From Solirubrobacteraceae bacterium (GTDB taxonomy: Bacteria; Actinomycetota; Thermoleophilia; Solirubrobacterales; Solirubrobacteraceae): a stretch of 12,224 nucleotides of DNA. The position numbers were made by a program, and so were the translations under genes. Shown here in pieces: positions 6,805 to 12,224 of this stretch (position 1 is the first letter of the stretch; every line of letters begins with the position of its first letter). Location: the NCBI GenBank assembly GCA_025455895.1, contig JALOLQ010000021.1, forward strand, positions 1-12,224, in the 5' to 3' direction. Below the pieces are notes generated by a model that saw only the letters and a list, made by a program, of their open reading frames with translations, searched no databases and was not told the DNA's origin.

Positions 6805-7062
6805 ATGCCCGTCAGCCCCCTCATCGCCTGGGACGTCGAGCGCACCGGCCTCGGTGCGGCGGCCGTCCGCGCCTGCCCGTCGTGCGGCGAGCGCGACGCG
6901 TGGGAGTCCGTGCGCGAGGAGCGCCGCCTGCGGATCGCCGGCGCCGCGATCGGCCGCACCGCCACGCGGCGGCTCGTCGCCTGCGGGGCGTGCGGCTGCG
7001 CGCTGCCCGCCGGCTGGCGGGAGGCGCAGCGGTGGCCCACCGCCACGCCCGCCGCCGGCTGA
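6805..7062 (+). CDS. Small zinc-ribbon protein of unknown function
   Basis: 85 aa from ATG 6805. An in-frame GTG at 6772 would add 11 residues; its codons look coding-like, so the longer form cannot be excluded. Two knuckles, C24-P-S-C27 and C60-G-A-C63 (with C65 next to it), 32 residues apart, form a probable rubredoxin-like zinc ribbon. The segment between is rich in Arg and Glu. The protein is cytosolic by appearance and could bind nucleic acid or a protein partner; no specific family is recognised. The first part of the preceding gap (6664-6771) shows no clear promoter or terminator. Its stop codon is one base from the stop of the oppositely oriented cyclic-nucleotide-binding gene. Confidence 0.65.
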   Translation: MPVSPLIAWDVERTGLGAAAVRACPSCGERDAWESVREERRLRIAGAAIGRTATRRLVACGACGCALPAGWREAQRWPTATPAAG

Positions 7063-7063
7063 G

Positions 7064-7453
7064 CTACTCCTCGCCGCGCTCGGCGAGGATCGCCTCGACC
7101 CGCTCGAGCAGCACCGGGTAGCTGCCCTTCAGCCGGTTGAGGTCGAACTTCGTCAGGTGCACGAGCCGCATGTCGCTCACGGCCACGACGGTGGCGTTGC
7201 GCTGCGACTTGTGCATCAGCCCCTGCTCGCCGTACATGTCGCCCGGGCCGAGGGTGGCGATCTCCTCGCCGCCCTGCTCGACGCGCGCGGTGCCCTCGTC
7301 GATGATCGTCAGGTCCTGCGAGAAGTCTCCCTCGCGCACGAGCGCGCGGCCCTCCTCGACGCTCTCCTCGGTCACCGCGGTGCCGATCGCCCTGAGCGCA
7401 TCCTCGTCCAGTCCCTGGAAGAGCGGGAGCTCTCCGAGACGCCGAATGTTCAC
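7064..7453 (-). CDS. Stand-alone cyclic nucleotide-binding domain protein
   Basis: 129 aa, essentially one CRP/PKA-type cyclic nucleotide-binding domain and nothing else: no helix-turn-helix, kinase, channel or membrane segment. LFQGL near residues 11-15 is the usual family opening. The phosphate-binding cassette is visible: G71-D-M-Y-G75-E76-Q-G-L79, then R85-N-A87-T88, with the Glu that contacts the ribose 2'-OH and the Arg that contacts the cyclic phosphate both kept; R-x-A-T resembles the PKA version. It therefore probably binds cAMP or cGMP in the cytosol and acts through a partner. The start is GTG 7451-7453, because GGAGG lies 9 bases upstream; a TTG at 7462 would abut that site and is rejected. 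It is divergent from the NHL gene, whose neighbour is a nucleotide cyclase. Confidence 0.87.
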   Translation of the reverse strand: MNIRRLGELPLFQGLDEDALRAIGTAVTEESVEEGRALVREGDFSQDLTIIDEGTARVEQGGEEIATLGPGDMYGEQGLMHKSQRNATVVAVSDMRLVHLTKFDLNRLKGSYPVLLERVEAILAERGEE

Positions 7454-7462
7454 GAGTACCAA

Positions 7463-7467
7463 CCTCC
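7463..7467 (-). promoter_or_regulatory. Ribosome-binding site deciding the start at 7453
   Basis: Read on the minus strand, GGAGG is followed by 9 bases and then GTG (7453-7451). This spacing is normal, whereas TTG 7462-7460 directly abuts the motif. Confidence 0.7.
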
Positions 7468-7480
7468 GTCGCCGTGTGTG

Positions 7481-7518
7481 GACGCCACCCTACCCCCTGG
7501 TCGGATCGGGGTGGCGTC
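7481..7518. repeat. Perfect 10-bp inverted repeat between divergent promoters, candidate operator
   Basis: GACGCCACCC (7481-7490) and GGGTGGCGTC (7509-7518) are exact inverted repeats with an 18-base spacer. The left arm overlaps the minus-strand -10-like TAGGGT; the right arm ends 2 bases before the plus-strand -10-like TACTCT. If those promoter calls are right, the repeat lies upstream of both transcription starts and would act as DNA, suggesting a shared regulator of the receptor gene and the NHL-cyclase transcript. Confidence 0.55.
7487..7492 (-). promoter_or_regulatory. Candidate -10 element of the cyclic-nucleotide-binding gene
   Basis: TAGGGT on the minus strand would start transcription near 7480, leaving a leader of about 27 bases that contains the GGAGG site. 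It lies across the left arm of the inverted repeat. Confidence 0.4.
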
Positions 7519-7520
7519 GC

Positions 7521-7526
7521 TACTCT
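7521..7526 (+). promoter_or_regulatory. Candidate -10 element of the NHL-cyclase transcript
   Basis: TACTCT fits TANNNT. A start near 7533 would give a leader of about 113 bases, much longer than those of the other genes in the window, and containing two stem-loops. Confidence 0.4.
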
Positions 7527-7554
7527 GTGCCGTCAGTCGCACCGGATGTGTGAC

Positions 7555-7623
7555 GGACGTCCCAGCGGGGGCGGGACAGCCGAGAGACACTGGCGACGTC
7601 CATCAGGCGGGCGTGGGGACGCC
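7555..7623 (+). other. Structured 5' leader of the NHL gene: two stem-loops
   Basis: Stem 1 pairs GGACGTC-CCAG (7555-7565) with CTGG-c-GACGTCC (7590-7601): 11 pairs with one bulged C and a 24-base loop. Stem 2 pairs GGCGT (7610-7614) with ACGCC (7619-7623) around GGGG. The ribosome-binding site follows at 7634-7640. The sequence GTCCC in stem 1 (7559-7563) could instead pair with GGGAC at 7573-7577, 7616-7620 or 7637-7641; the last includes the ribosome-binding site. It does not match any riboswitch consensus I can recall with confidence. Confidence 0.4.
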
Positions 7624-7633
7624 GACCAGCACG

Positions 7634-7640
7634 AAGGGGA
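7634..7640 (+). promoter_or_regulatory. Ribosome-binding site of the NHL gene
   Basis: AAGGGGA lies 5 bases before ATG 7646 and fixes the start, immediately followed by a good signal peptide. Confidence 0.65.
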
Positions 7641-7645
7641 CAGTG

Positions 7646-9505
7646 ATGTCTCGCACGATCAGGCGATTCACCAGCTTCATCATCACCGCGGCGATCGGCT
7701 TGGCCGTGCCGGCGTCGGCGCAGGCCGACGTCCTGGCCAACTGGGGGTCGGACGCCGTCGTCTCCCCGTTCGTCAGCGGCATCGCCGTCGGCGCCGGCGG
7801 CGACGTCTACGTCGCGGACGCGGCGCGCTCGCGGATCTCGGTCTTCACCCGCAGCGGCGACAAGCTGCGCGACTGGGGCTCCTACGGCTCCGGTCCGGGC
7901 GCCTTCGTCGGCCTCTCGAGCGTCGCGGTCGGCCCGGACGGCAGCGTCTACGCGGCCGACGCGACCTCCGTGCAGAAGTTCACGCCCGACGGCGGGTTCG
8001 TGACCCGCTGGGGCGGCTGGGGGAGCGCGCCCGGCGCCTTCGAGGGCACGAGCGGGATCGCGGTCGGTGCCGACGGCACCGTCTACGTGACCGATCGCGG
8101 GAACCGCCGCGTCCAGGCCTTCGACGCCACGGGCGCCTTCCTGCGGATCGTCGTCAAGCACGACAAGCAGATCGACCTCGACGATCCGCGCGGGATCGCG
8201 GTCGCCGCGGACGGCACGCTGGTCGTCGCCGAGTCGAACCACGATCGCCTGTTCGTGCTGTCCCCGACCGGCGCGCTGATCGACTCGTGGGGCTCCCCGG
8301 GCGTGATCGACGTCGCGATCGACCCGACCGACGGGACCGTGCTGGCCACCGACAAGCAGGGGCACGTCGTGCGCCGCTACCAGCCGGACGGCGCTCCGGC
8401 CGGCACGCTCGGCGCGGGCAACGCGCCCGCGAGCGCGCCCGGTGAGCGGCTGAACTCCCCGGCCGCGGTCGCCACCGACTGCCGCGGCGCCGCCTACGTG
8501 GCGGACCGCTCGGACCTGCGCCTGCACGTCTTCGGGCCGGCCGGGCTGCCGGCGCCGCCGTGCATCGCCGCGCCGGCGCCCCCGGGCCCGCCGCCCGGCC
8601 CGCAGCGCGAGCAGGAGCCCGATCCTCAGATCCAGGTCGCCCCCGCCGTCGCCCAGTCGCCCACCCCGACGCTCGGCAAGAGCGGCGTCGGCGAGGTCGT
8701 CGACGGCACGGTGCTCGTGCGCAAGCCGGGCGAGACGAAGTTCGAGCGCCTCGTGAAGGCCTCGAACCTCCCCGTCGGCACGACGGTGGACGTCAGCAAC
8801 GGCCGCATCCGCGTGACCTTCCAGACGGCTCCCGAGGACCTCGGCACCTACGGCCCGACGCAGTCCGCGGAGTTCTGGGGCGGCGAGTTCCGCTTCTTCC
8901 AGGCGAGCAGCGGGTCGCTCGTCGACGTGATCCTCACCGGCCAGCAGCCCAGCTGCGACGACCCGGCGCTGCGCCTGAAGCCGAACAAGGCCCGGACCTC
9001 GCAGTCCAAGCGCGGCAAGAAGACCGGCCGCTTCGTCTGGGGCCGCGGCAAGGGCAAGTTCCGCACCACCGGCAACAACGGGGCGGCGACCGTGCGCGGC
9101 ACGTACTGGTACACCGAGGACCGCTGCGACGGCACGTTCTTCCGCACGCGCGAGGGCATCGTGGACGTCTCCGACTTCGGGGCGAAGAAGAAGGTCCCGG
9201 TGAAGGCCGGCGAGCGCTACCTGGCGCGCGCCCCCTGCACGAGCCGGCGCGCCTTCCCGATCCGCCTGCTCGTGCCCGCCGGCACGCCCGTGGCGGACGC
9301 GCAGGTGATCGTCAACGGCAAGCGCGTGCGCGTCACGAGCGAAGGCGCGCGCCCCACGGCGCGGATCAACCTGCGCGGGCGCCCGAAGCAGAAGGTCCGC
9401 GTGCGGATCACGCTGCGGCTGGCGAACGGCCAGGTGCTGAGCGGCGTGCGCGAGTACCAGACGTGCACCCCGCGCCGGACGTCGTCGGGTCCGCCCTCGC
9501 TGTGA
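7646..9505 (+). CDS. Exported NHL beta-propeller / FecR-like multidomain protein
   Basis: 619 aa. Signal peptide 1-27 (basic start, hydrophobic core, ASAQA). Residues about 30-298 are some six NHL-type beta-propeller blades, seen as repeats of GIAVGADGTVYVTD followed by R-V-Q-A-F and D-x-W-G; NHL propellers usually bind proteins or polysaccharide. A Pro-rich linker covers 300-342. A FecR-like region (about 345-530) follows: GEVVDGTVLVRKPGETKF, then WGRGKGKFRTTG, GAATVRGTYWYTEDRCDG and VKAGERYLAR. A C-terminal beta-sandwich (about 533-608) closes the protein. Six cysteines (279, 306, 437, 494, 531, 607) could form disulphides outside the cell. No membrane anchor is seen. Enzymatic activity is unlikely. 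It is probably co-transcribed with the cyclase 25 bases downstream and may supply or present a ligand to the cyclase's external domain (inference). Confidence 0.8.
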   Translation: MSRTIRRFTSFIITAAIGLAVPASAQADVLANWGSDAVVSPFVSGIAVGAGGDVYVADAARSRISVFTRSGDKLRDWGSYGSGPGAFVGLSSVAVGPDGSVYAADATSVQKFTPDGGFVTRWGGWGSAPGAFEGTSGIAVGADGTVYVTDRGNRRVQAFDATGAFLRIVVKHDKQIDLDDPRGIAVAADGTLVVAESNHDRLFVLSPTGALIDSWGSPGVIDVAIDPTDGTVLATDKQGHVVRRYQPDGAPAGTLGAGNAPASAPGERLNSPAAVATDCRGAAYVADRSDLRLHVFGPAGLPAPPCIAAPAPPGPPPGPQREQEPDPQIQVAPAVAQSPTPTLGKSGVGEVVDGTVLVRKPGETKFERLVKASNLPVGTTVDVSNGRIRVTFQTAPEDLGTYGPTQSAEFWGGEFRFFQASSGSLVDVILTGQQPSCDDPALRLKPNKARTSQSKRGKKTGRFVWGRGKGKFRTTGNNGAATVRGTYWYTEDRCDGTFFRTREGIVDVSDFGAKKKVPVKAGERYLARAPCTSRRAFPIRLLVPAGTPVADAQVIVNGKRVRVTSEGARPTARINLRGRPKQKVRVRITLRLANGQVLSGVREYQTCTPRRTSSGPPSL

Positions 9506-9523
9506 GCCGGCGCGGGAGCCGGC
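9506..9523 (+). other. Small stem-loop between NHL and cyclase genes
   Basis: GCCGGC (9506-9511) pairs with GCCGGC (9518-9523) around a 6-base loop, directly after the NHL stop codon. It overlaps the possible GGGAG ribosome-binding sequence (9514-9518), which is 12 bases from the GTG. It could weaken read-through or translation of the cyclase; GC-rich chance pairing is equally possible. Confidence 0.3.
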
Positions 9524-9530
9524 GAGCCCC

Positions 9531-11423
9531 GTGGCCGGCGGGCGCCTGACCAGCGGCGCCCGTCGCCGCCGGCGGCGCCTGCTGCTCGCCGGGGCGACGC
9601 TGGTCGCGTTCCTCCTGGCGCTCGCGCTGATCGGCGCGGGCGTCGGCGACCGGCTCGAGGAGCAGTCGATCGACGCGCGGTTCGAGAACCGCGGGACGCA
9701 GGCCCCGCCGCAGGACCTGCTGGTCGTGGGCGTGGACGCGCGCACGTTCAGCGCCCGCTCGGAGGGCGGGATCGGCGAGCAGTGGCCGTTCGCCCGCGCC
9801 CAGCACGCGCGGGTCATCGACAACCTGGTGAAGGCCGGGGCCAAGGGGATCGCCTACGACGTGCAGTTCACCGAGCCCTCGTCGGTCGGCCAGGAGGACG
9901 ACGAGCGGCTGCTCGAGGCCGTCTTCCAGGCCACCGAGGCCGGCGTCCCGGTGACGCTCGCGACCACCGAGGTCAACGACGACGGCTCCTCGAACGTCTT
10001 CGGCGGCGACGACGTCGTGCGCTCGGTCGGGGCGAAGGCGGCCAACGCGGTCGTGCCCTCCGAGGACGGCGCGGTCGTGCGCCGCGTCCCCTACGAGTGG
10101 GACGACCTGCGCTCGTTCTCCGTCGTGACCGCCGAGTCGGTGACCGGCAAGCGCGTGGCGCGGGACGCCTTCGAGCCGCAGGACCCGCTGATCGACTTCC
10201 ACGGACCGCCGGGCACGCTCGACTACCTCTCGTTCGCCGACGTCTGGGCCGACGGGTTCGACCCCGCGAAGGTGAAGGACAAGATCGTCGTCGTCGGCGC
10301 GACGGCGCCGAGCCTCCAGGATCTCCAGACGACCTCCACGTCCGGCAACGGCAAGATGCCCGGTCCGGAGCTCCAGGCCGAGGCGATCTCGACGATCCTG
10401 TCCGGGTTCCCGCTGTCGATCCCGCCGGGCTGGGTGAAGTGGGCGCTGCTCGTGCTGTTCATCCTCATCCCGCCGCTGCTCGGGGTGCGCCGCCTGCCCG
10501 GCTGGGTCCCTGTCGTCGGCGGCCGGCGGATGCCGCCGCTGCTCGGGTTCGTGGCGGCGATCGTCGTGGGGCTGCTGTACCTCGTCCTCGCGCAGGTCCT
10601 CTTCAACCACGATCGCGTGGTCCCGGTCGCCTGGCCGCTGATCGGCCTCGCCTGCTCGGCGATCACGACGCTCGCGGTGCTCGTGCTGCTCGAGGCCTCC
10701 GACAAGCGCCGCATCCACGACCTCTTCGCCCGGTTCGTCCCCGAGAAGGTGGTCGATCAGGTCGTCGCCAACGCCGACGAGGAGCTGCGCCTGGGCGGCG
10801 AGCAGCGCGAGGCGACGGTCCTCTTCAGCGACCTGCGCGGGTTCACGACGTACTCGGAGTCGCGCCCGCCGGACGCGGTGATCGAGATCCTCAACGACTA
10901 CCTCGGCGAGATGACCGATGCGATCCTCGACGCGGGCGGCACGCTCGTGGCCTACATGGGCGACGGCATCATGGCCGTCTTCGGCGCGCCGCTCGACCAG
11001 CCCGACCACGCCGACCGCGCGCTGCGCGCCGGGCGCGACATGCTCGACCGCCTCGAGCGTTTCAACGCCCGCGAGGTGCCCAAGGGGCAGGCGCCGTTCC
11101 GCATGGGGATCGGTCTCAACACCGGCCCGGTGATCTCCGGGAACGTCGGGTCCGAGCGCCGCCTGGAGTACACGACGATCGGCGACACCGTGAACACCGC
11201 CTCGCGGATCGAGGGCATGACGAAGGAGGCGCCCTACTCGCTGCTGATGGCCGAGTCGACCGTCGAGCGGCTCGCCGAGCGCCCGGGCGACCTCGAGTTC
11301 CACGAGGAGCTGCCGATCCGCGGCCGCAGCACGACGGTGCGGCTCTGGGGGCTCGTGGAGCCGGCCTCCGCCGGGGCGCCCGTGGCCGCGGCCTCCGCGG
11401 CGCCGGGCGACGACGCGGGCTGA
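9531..11423 (+). CDS. CHASE2-domain membrane class III nucleotide cyclase
   Basis: 630 aa, GTG start with only weak ribosome-binding sequence. The order is that of CHASE2 cyclases: Arg-rich cytosolic start, membrane helix about 17-37, external CHASE2 sensor about 40-297 (VGVDARTF, GAKGIAYDVQFTEP, IDFHGPPGTLDYLSFADV, VKDKIVVVGATAP), three membrane helices about 302-320, 337-356 and 366-388, a linker helix (DLFARFVPEKVVDQVV), then the catalytic domain about 425-608. Metal-binding D434 (LFSDLRGFT) and D478 (YMGDGIMAVFG) and transition-state N555 and R559 (GDTVNTASR) are present, so it should be active as a dimer. T548 occupies the second base-selecting position, but the usual Lys is A474, so cAMP versus cGMP is open. 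The tail 611-630 is Ala/Pro/Gly-rich. CHASE2 binds unknown extracellular signals. Confidence 0.9.
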   Translation: MAGGRLTSGARRRRRRLLLAGATLVAFLLALALIGAGVGDRLEEQSIDARFENRGTQAPPQDLLVVGVDARTFSARSEGGIGEQWPFARAQHARVIDNLVKAGAKGIAYDVQFTEPSSVGQEDDERLLEAVFQATEAGVPVTLATTEVNDDGSSNVFGGDDVVRSVGAKAANAVVPSEDGAVVRRVPYEWDDLRSFSVVTAESVTGKRVARDAFEPQDPLIDFHGPPGTLDYLSFADVWADGFDPAKVKDKIVVVGATAPSLQDLQTTSTSGNGKMPGPELQAEAISTILSGFPLSIPPGWVKWALLVLFILIPPLLGVRRLPGWVPVVGGRRMPPLLGFVAAIVVGLLYLVLAQVLFNHDRVVPVAWPLIGLACSAITTLAVLVLLEASDKRRIHDLFARFVPEKVVDQVVANADEELRLGGEQREATVLFSDLRGFTTYSESRPPDAVIEILNDYLGEMTDAILDAGGTLVAYMGDGIMAVFGAPLDQPDHADRALRAGRDMLDRLERFNAREVPKGQAPFRMGIGLNTGPVISGNVGSERRLEYTTIGDTVNTASRIEGMTKEAPYSLLMAESTVERLAERPGDLEFHEELPIRGRSTTVRLWGLVEPASAGAPVAAASAAPGDDAG

Positions 11424-11433
11424 CGCGGCCGGG

Positions 11434-12224
11434 TCAGCGCGTCCCGGCGGCGGCCCGCTGGAGGCGGTCGCGCACGGCGAGGCCGAGGCCGTCGGCGGGC
11501 GGCGGCACCGCCAGCACGACCGCGCAGCTGCGGGCGTCGGCGTCGTGGAGCATCGCGTAGAGGCCCCGGGCGTAGGCCTCCGCGTCCGCCGGGCGGCCGA
11601 GGACGACGGTGCCGGGCGGCGCGTCGCCCTGGTCGGCGGGCAGGATCACGGCGACCGGCCCGCGCGCCGCGGCGGCCCGGGCGGCGAGCGCGGGGGCGGC
11701 GACGACCTCCACCCGCGCGAGCGGCGCGTAGTGCGCGGCGAGCATGCCCGGGGCGCGCGAGGGCCCGGTGTCCGGCGCGGGGACGGCGCCGAGCACCTCG
11801 GCGATCGTCTCGACCGGCGTTCCGCCGGCGCGCAGCAGCCGCGGCGCTCCGGGCTCGGAGAGGTCCACGATCGTGGACTCGACGCCGACCGGGCATGGGC
11901 CCCCGTCGAGGATCAGCTCGACGTCCTCGCCGAGCCCCCCGCGTACGTGCGCGGCGGTGGTCGGCGAGACCTGGCCGAAGCGGTTCGCGCTCGGCGCGGC
12001 GAGGCCGCCGCCGAAGGCCCGCAGGAGCGCGAGCGCTACGGGCTGATCGGGCACGCGCAGGCCGACCGTCTCGCGTCCGCCCGTCACCGCGTCCGGCACG
12101 CCGCCCGCGCGGCGCAGCACGAGCGTCAGCGGGCCCGGCCAGCAGCGCGCGGCGAGCGCCTGCGCCGCGGGCGGGACCTCGGCGGCCCAGGCGGGCAGGT
12201 CGTCCGCGCCGGCCAGGTGGACGA
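11434..12224 (-). CDS. sua5: L-threonylcarbamoyladenylate synthase, Sua5/YwlC type (5' end outside window)
   Basis: Partial: the reading frame stays open to the right edge and about the first 60-70 residues, with the KRxxxxPL-type ATP site, are missing. The visible part begins VHLAGADDLPAW and continues through CWPGPLTLVLRR, the SxN motif in APSANRFGQVSPT, and GVESTIVDLS, all marks of the YrdC/Sua5 fold; a GTG at 12120 falls inside WPGPLTLVL and is not the start. A linker with APGMLAAHYAPL leads to the Sua5-specific C-terminal domain, which separates it from the shorter TsaC form. The enzyme makes threonylcarbamoyl-AMP from Thr, bicarbonate and ATP, the first step to t6A at position 37 of ANN-decoding tRNAs, in the cytosol. 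It converges on the cyclase gene with a 10-base gap. Confidence 0.92.
   Translation of the reverse strand, partial: VHLAGADDLPAWAAEVPPAAQALAARCWPGPLTLVLRRAGGVPDAVTGGRETVGLRVPDQPVALALLRAFGGGLAAPSANRFGQVSPTTAAHVRGGLGEDVELILDGGPCPVGVESTIVDLSEPGAPRLLRAGGTPVETIAEVLGAVPAPDTGPSRAPGMLAAHYAPLARVEVVAAPALAARAAAARGPVAVILPADQGDAPPGTVVLGRPADAEAYARGLYAMLHDADARSCAVVLAVPPPADGLGLAVRDRLQRAAAGTR

Noticed and set aside
7454..7462. TTG at 7462 as start of the cyclic-nucleotide-binding gene.
   Set aside because: It directly abuts the GGAGG ribosome-binding site; GTG at 7453 has normal 9-base spacing.
6854..7645. Upstream extension of the NHL reading frame to a start at 6854.
   Set aside because: It would run through the zinc-ribbon and receptor genes and bury the signal peptide; ATG 7646 has a good ribosome-binding site and begins a clean signal peptide.
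7555..7645. Resemblance of the leader to a glycine or cyclic-dinucleotide riboswitch (CAGGC, GGGACG fragments).
   Set aside because: Only short scattered matches; the conserved cores and junctions I remember for those classes are not present in order, and glycine genes are absent.
7690..8550. Recurrent GACGGCACCGTCTACG-like DNA repeats.
   Set aside because: They encode the repeating strands of the NHL propeller blades and need no separate explanation as a DNA repeat element.
9408..11303. Long minus-strand open frame across the cyclase gene.
   Set aside because: The plus-strand frame has CHASE2 and cyclase motifs over its whole length; the opposite frame is rich in Arg, Asp, His and Val repeats with no domain.

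Overview
The window is about 12.2 kb of very GC-rich DNA (roughly 70-75% by eye), with strong G/C at third codon positions and frequent GTG starts. Gene content and style point to a high-GC actinobacterium, most likely class Thermoleophilia (Solirubrobacterales; Conexibacter, Patulibacter or Solirubrobacter relatives). The best single clue is the exported protein at 7646-9505, whose FecR-like and C-terminal domains look like a type I remember from that lineage. This placement is inference from sequence style, not from a database search. There are no RNA genes, CRISPR arrays, insertion sequences, phage genes or attachment sites, and no gene-free stretch longer than about 200 bases.

Layout. (1) 6-1025 (-): OB-fold plus HD phosphohydrolase of the YhaM exoribonuclease type, divergent by 17 bases from (2) 1043-1738 (+): short-chain dehydrogenase, which is one base from (3) 1740-2762 (+): ROK sugar kinase with a complete zinc motif. 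(4) 2826-3701 (+): alpha/beta hydrolase. (5) 3758-4861 (+): PhaC-like (polyhydroxyalkanoate synthase) alpha/beta protein with a Cys nucleophile. (6) 4927-5952 (+): secreted L,D-transpeptidase. (7) 6004-6663 (+): membrane fatty acid hydroxylase. (8) 6805-7062 (+): small zinc-ribbon protein, converging on (9) 7064-7453 (-): stand-alone cyclic-nucleotide-binding domain. (10) 7646-9505 (+): exported NHL beta-propeller/FecR-like protein, followed after 25 bases by (11) 9531-11423 (+): membrane CHASE2 class III nucleotide cyclase. (12) 11434 to the right edge (-): Sua5-type threonylcarbamoyl-AMP synthase whose N-terminus lies outside the window.

How they may work together. Genes 4-7 each carry their own promoter-like -10 hexamer 7-11 bases before the start codon and lack a Shine-Dalgarno sequence, so leaderless or near-leaderless expression is likely. 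Genes 6 and 7 concern the cell envelope (peptidoglycan cross-linking, lipid hydroxylation). The most interesting part is 7064-11423. It holds a membrane cyclase with an outward-facing CHASE2 sensor, a secreted beta-propeller protein in the same likely transcript, and a divergently transcribed domain that should bind the cyclase product. A perfect 10-bp inverted repeat sits between the two divergent promoters. This reads as a compact second-messenger module (external cue, cyclase, cyclic nucleotide, small receptor). The cyclase lacks the Lys normally used for base selection, so whether it makes cAMP or cGMP cannot be decided from the sequence.
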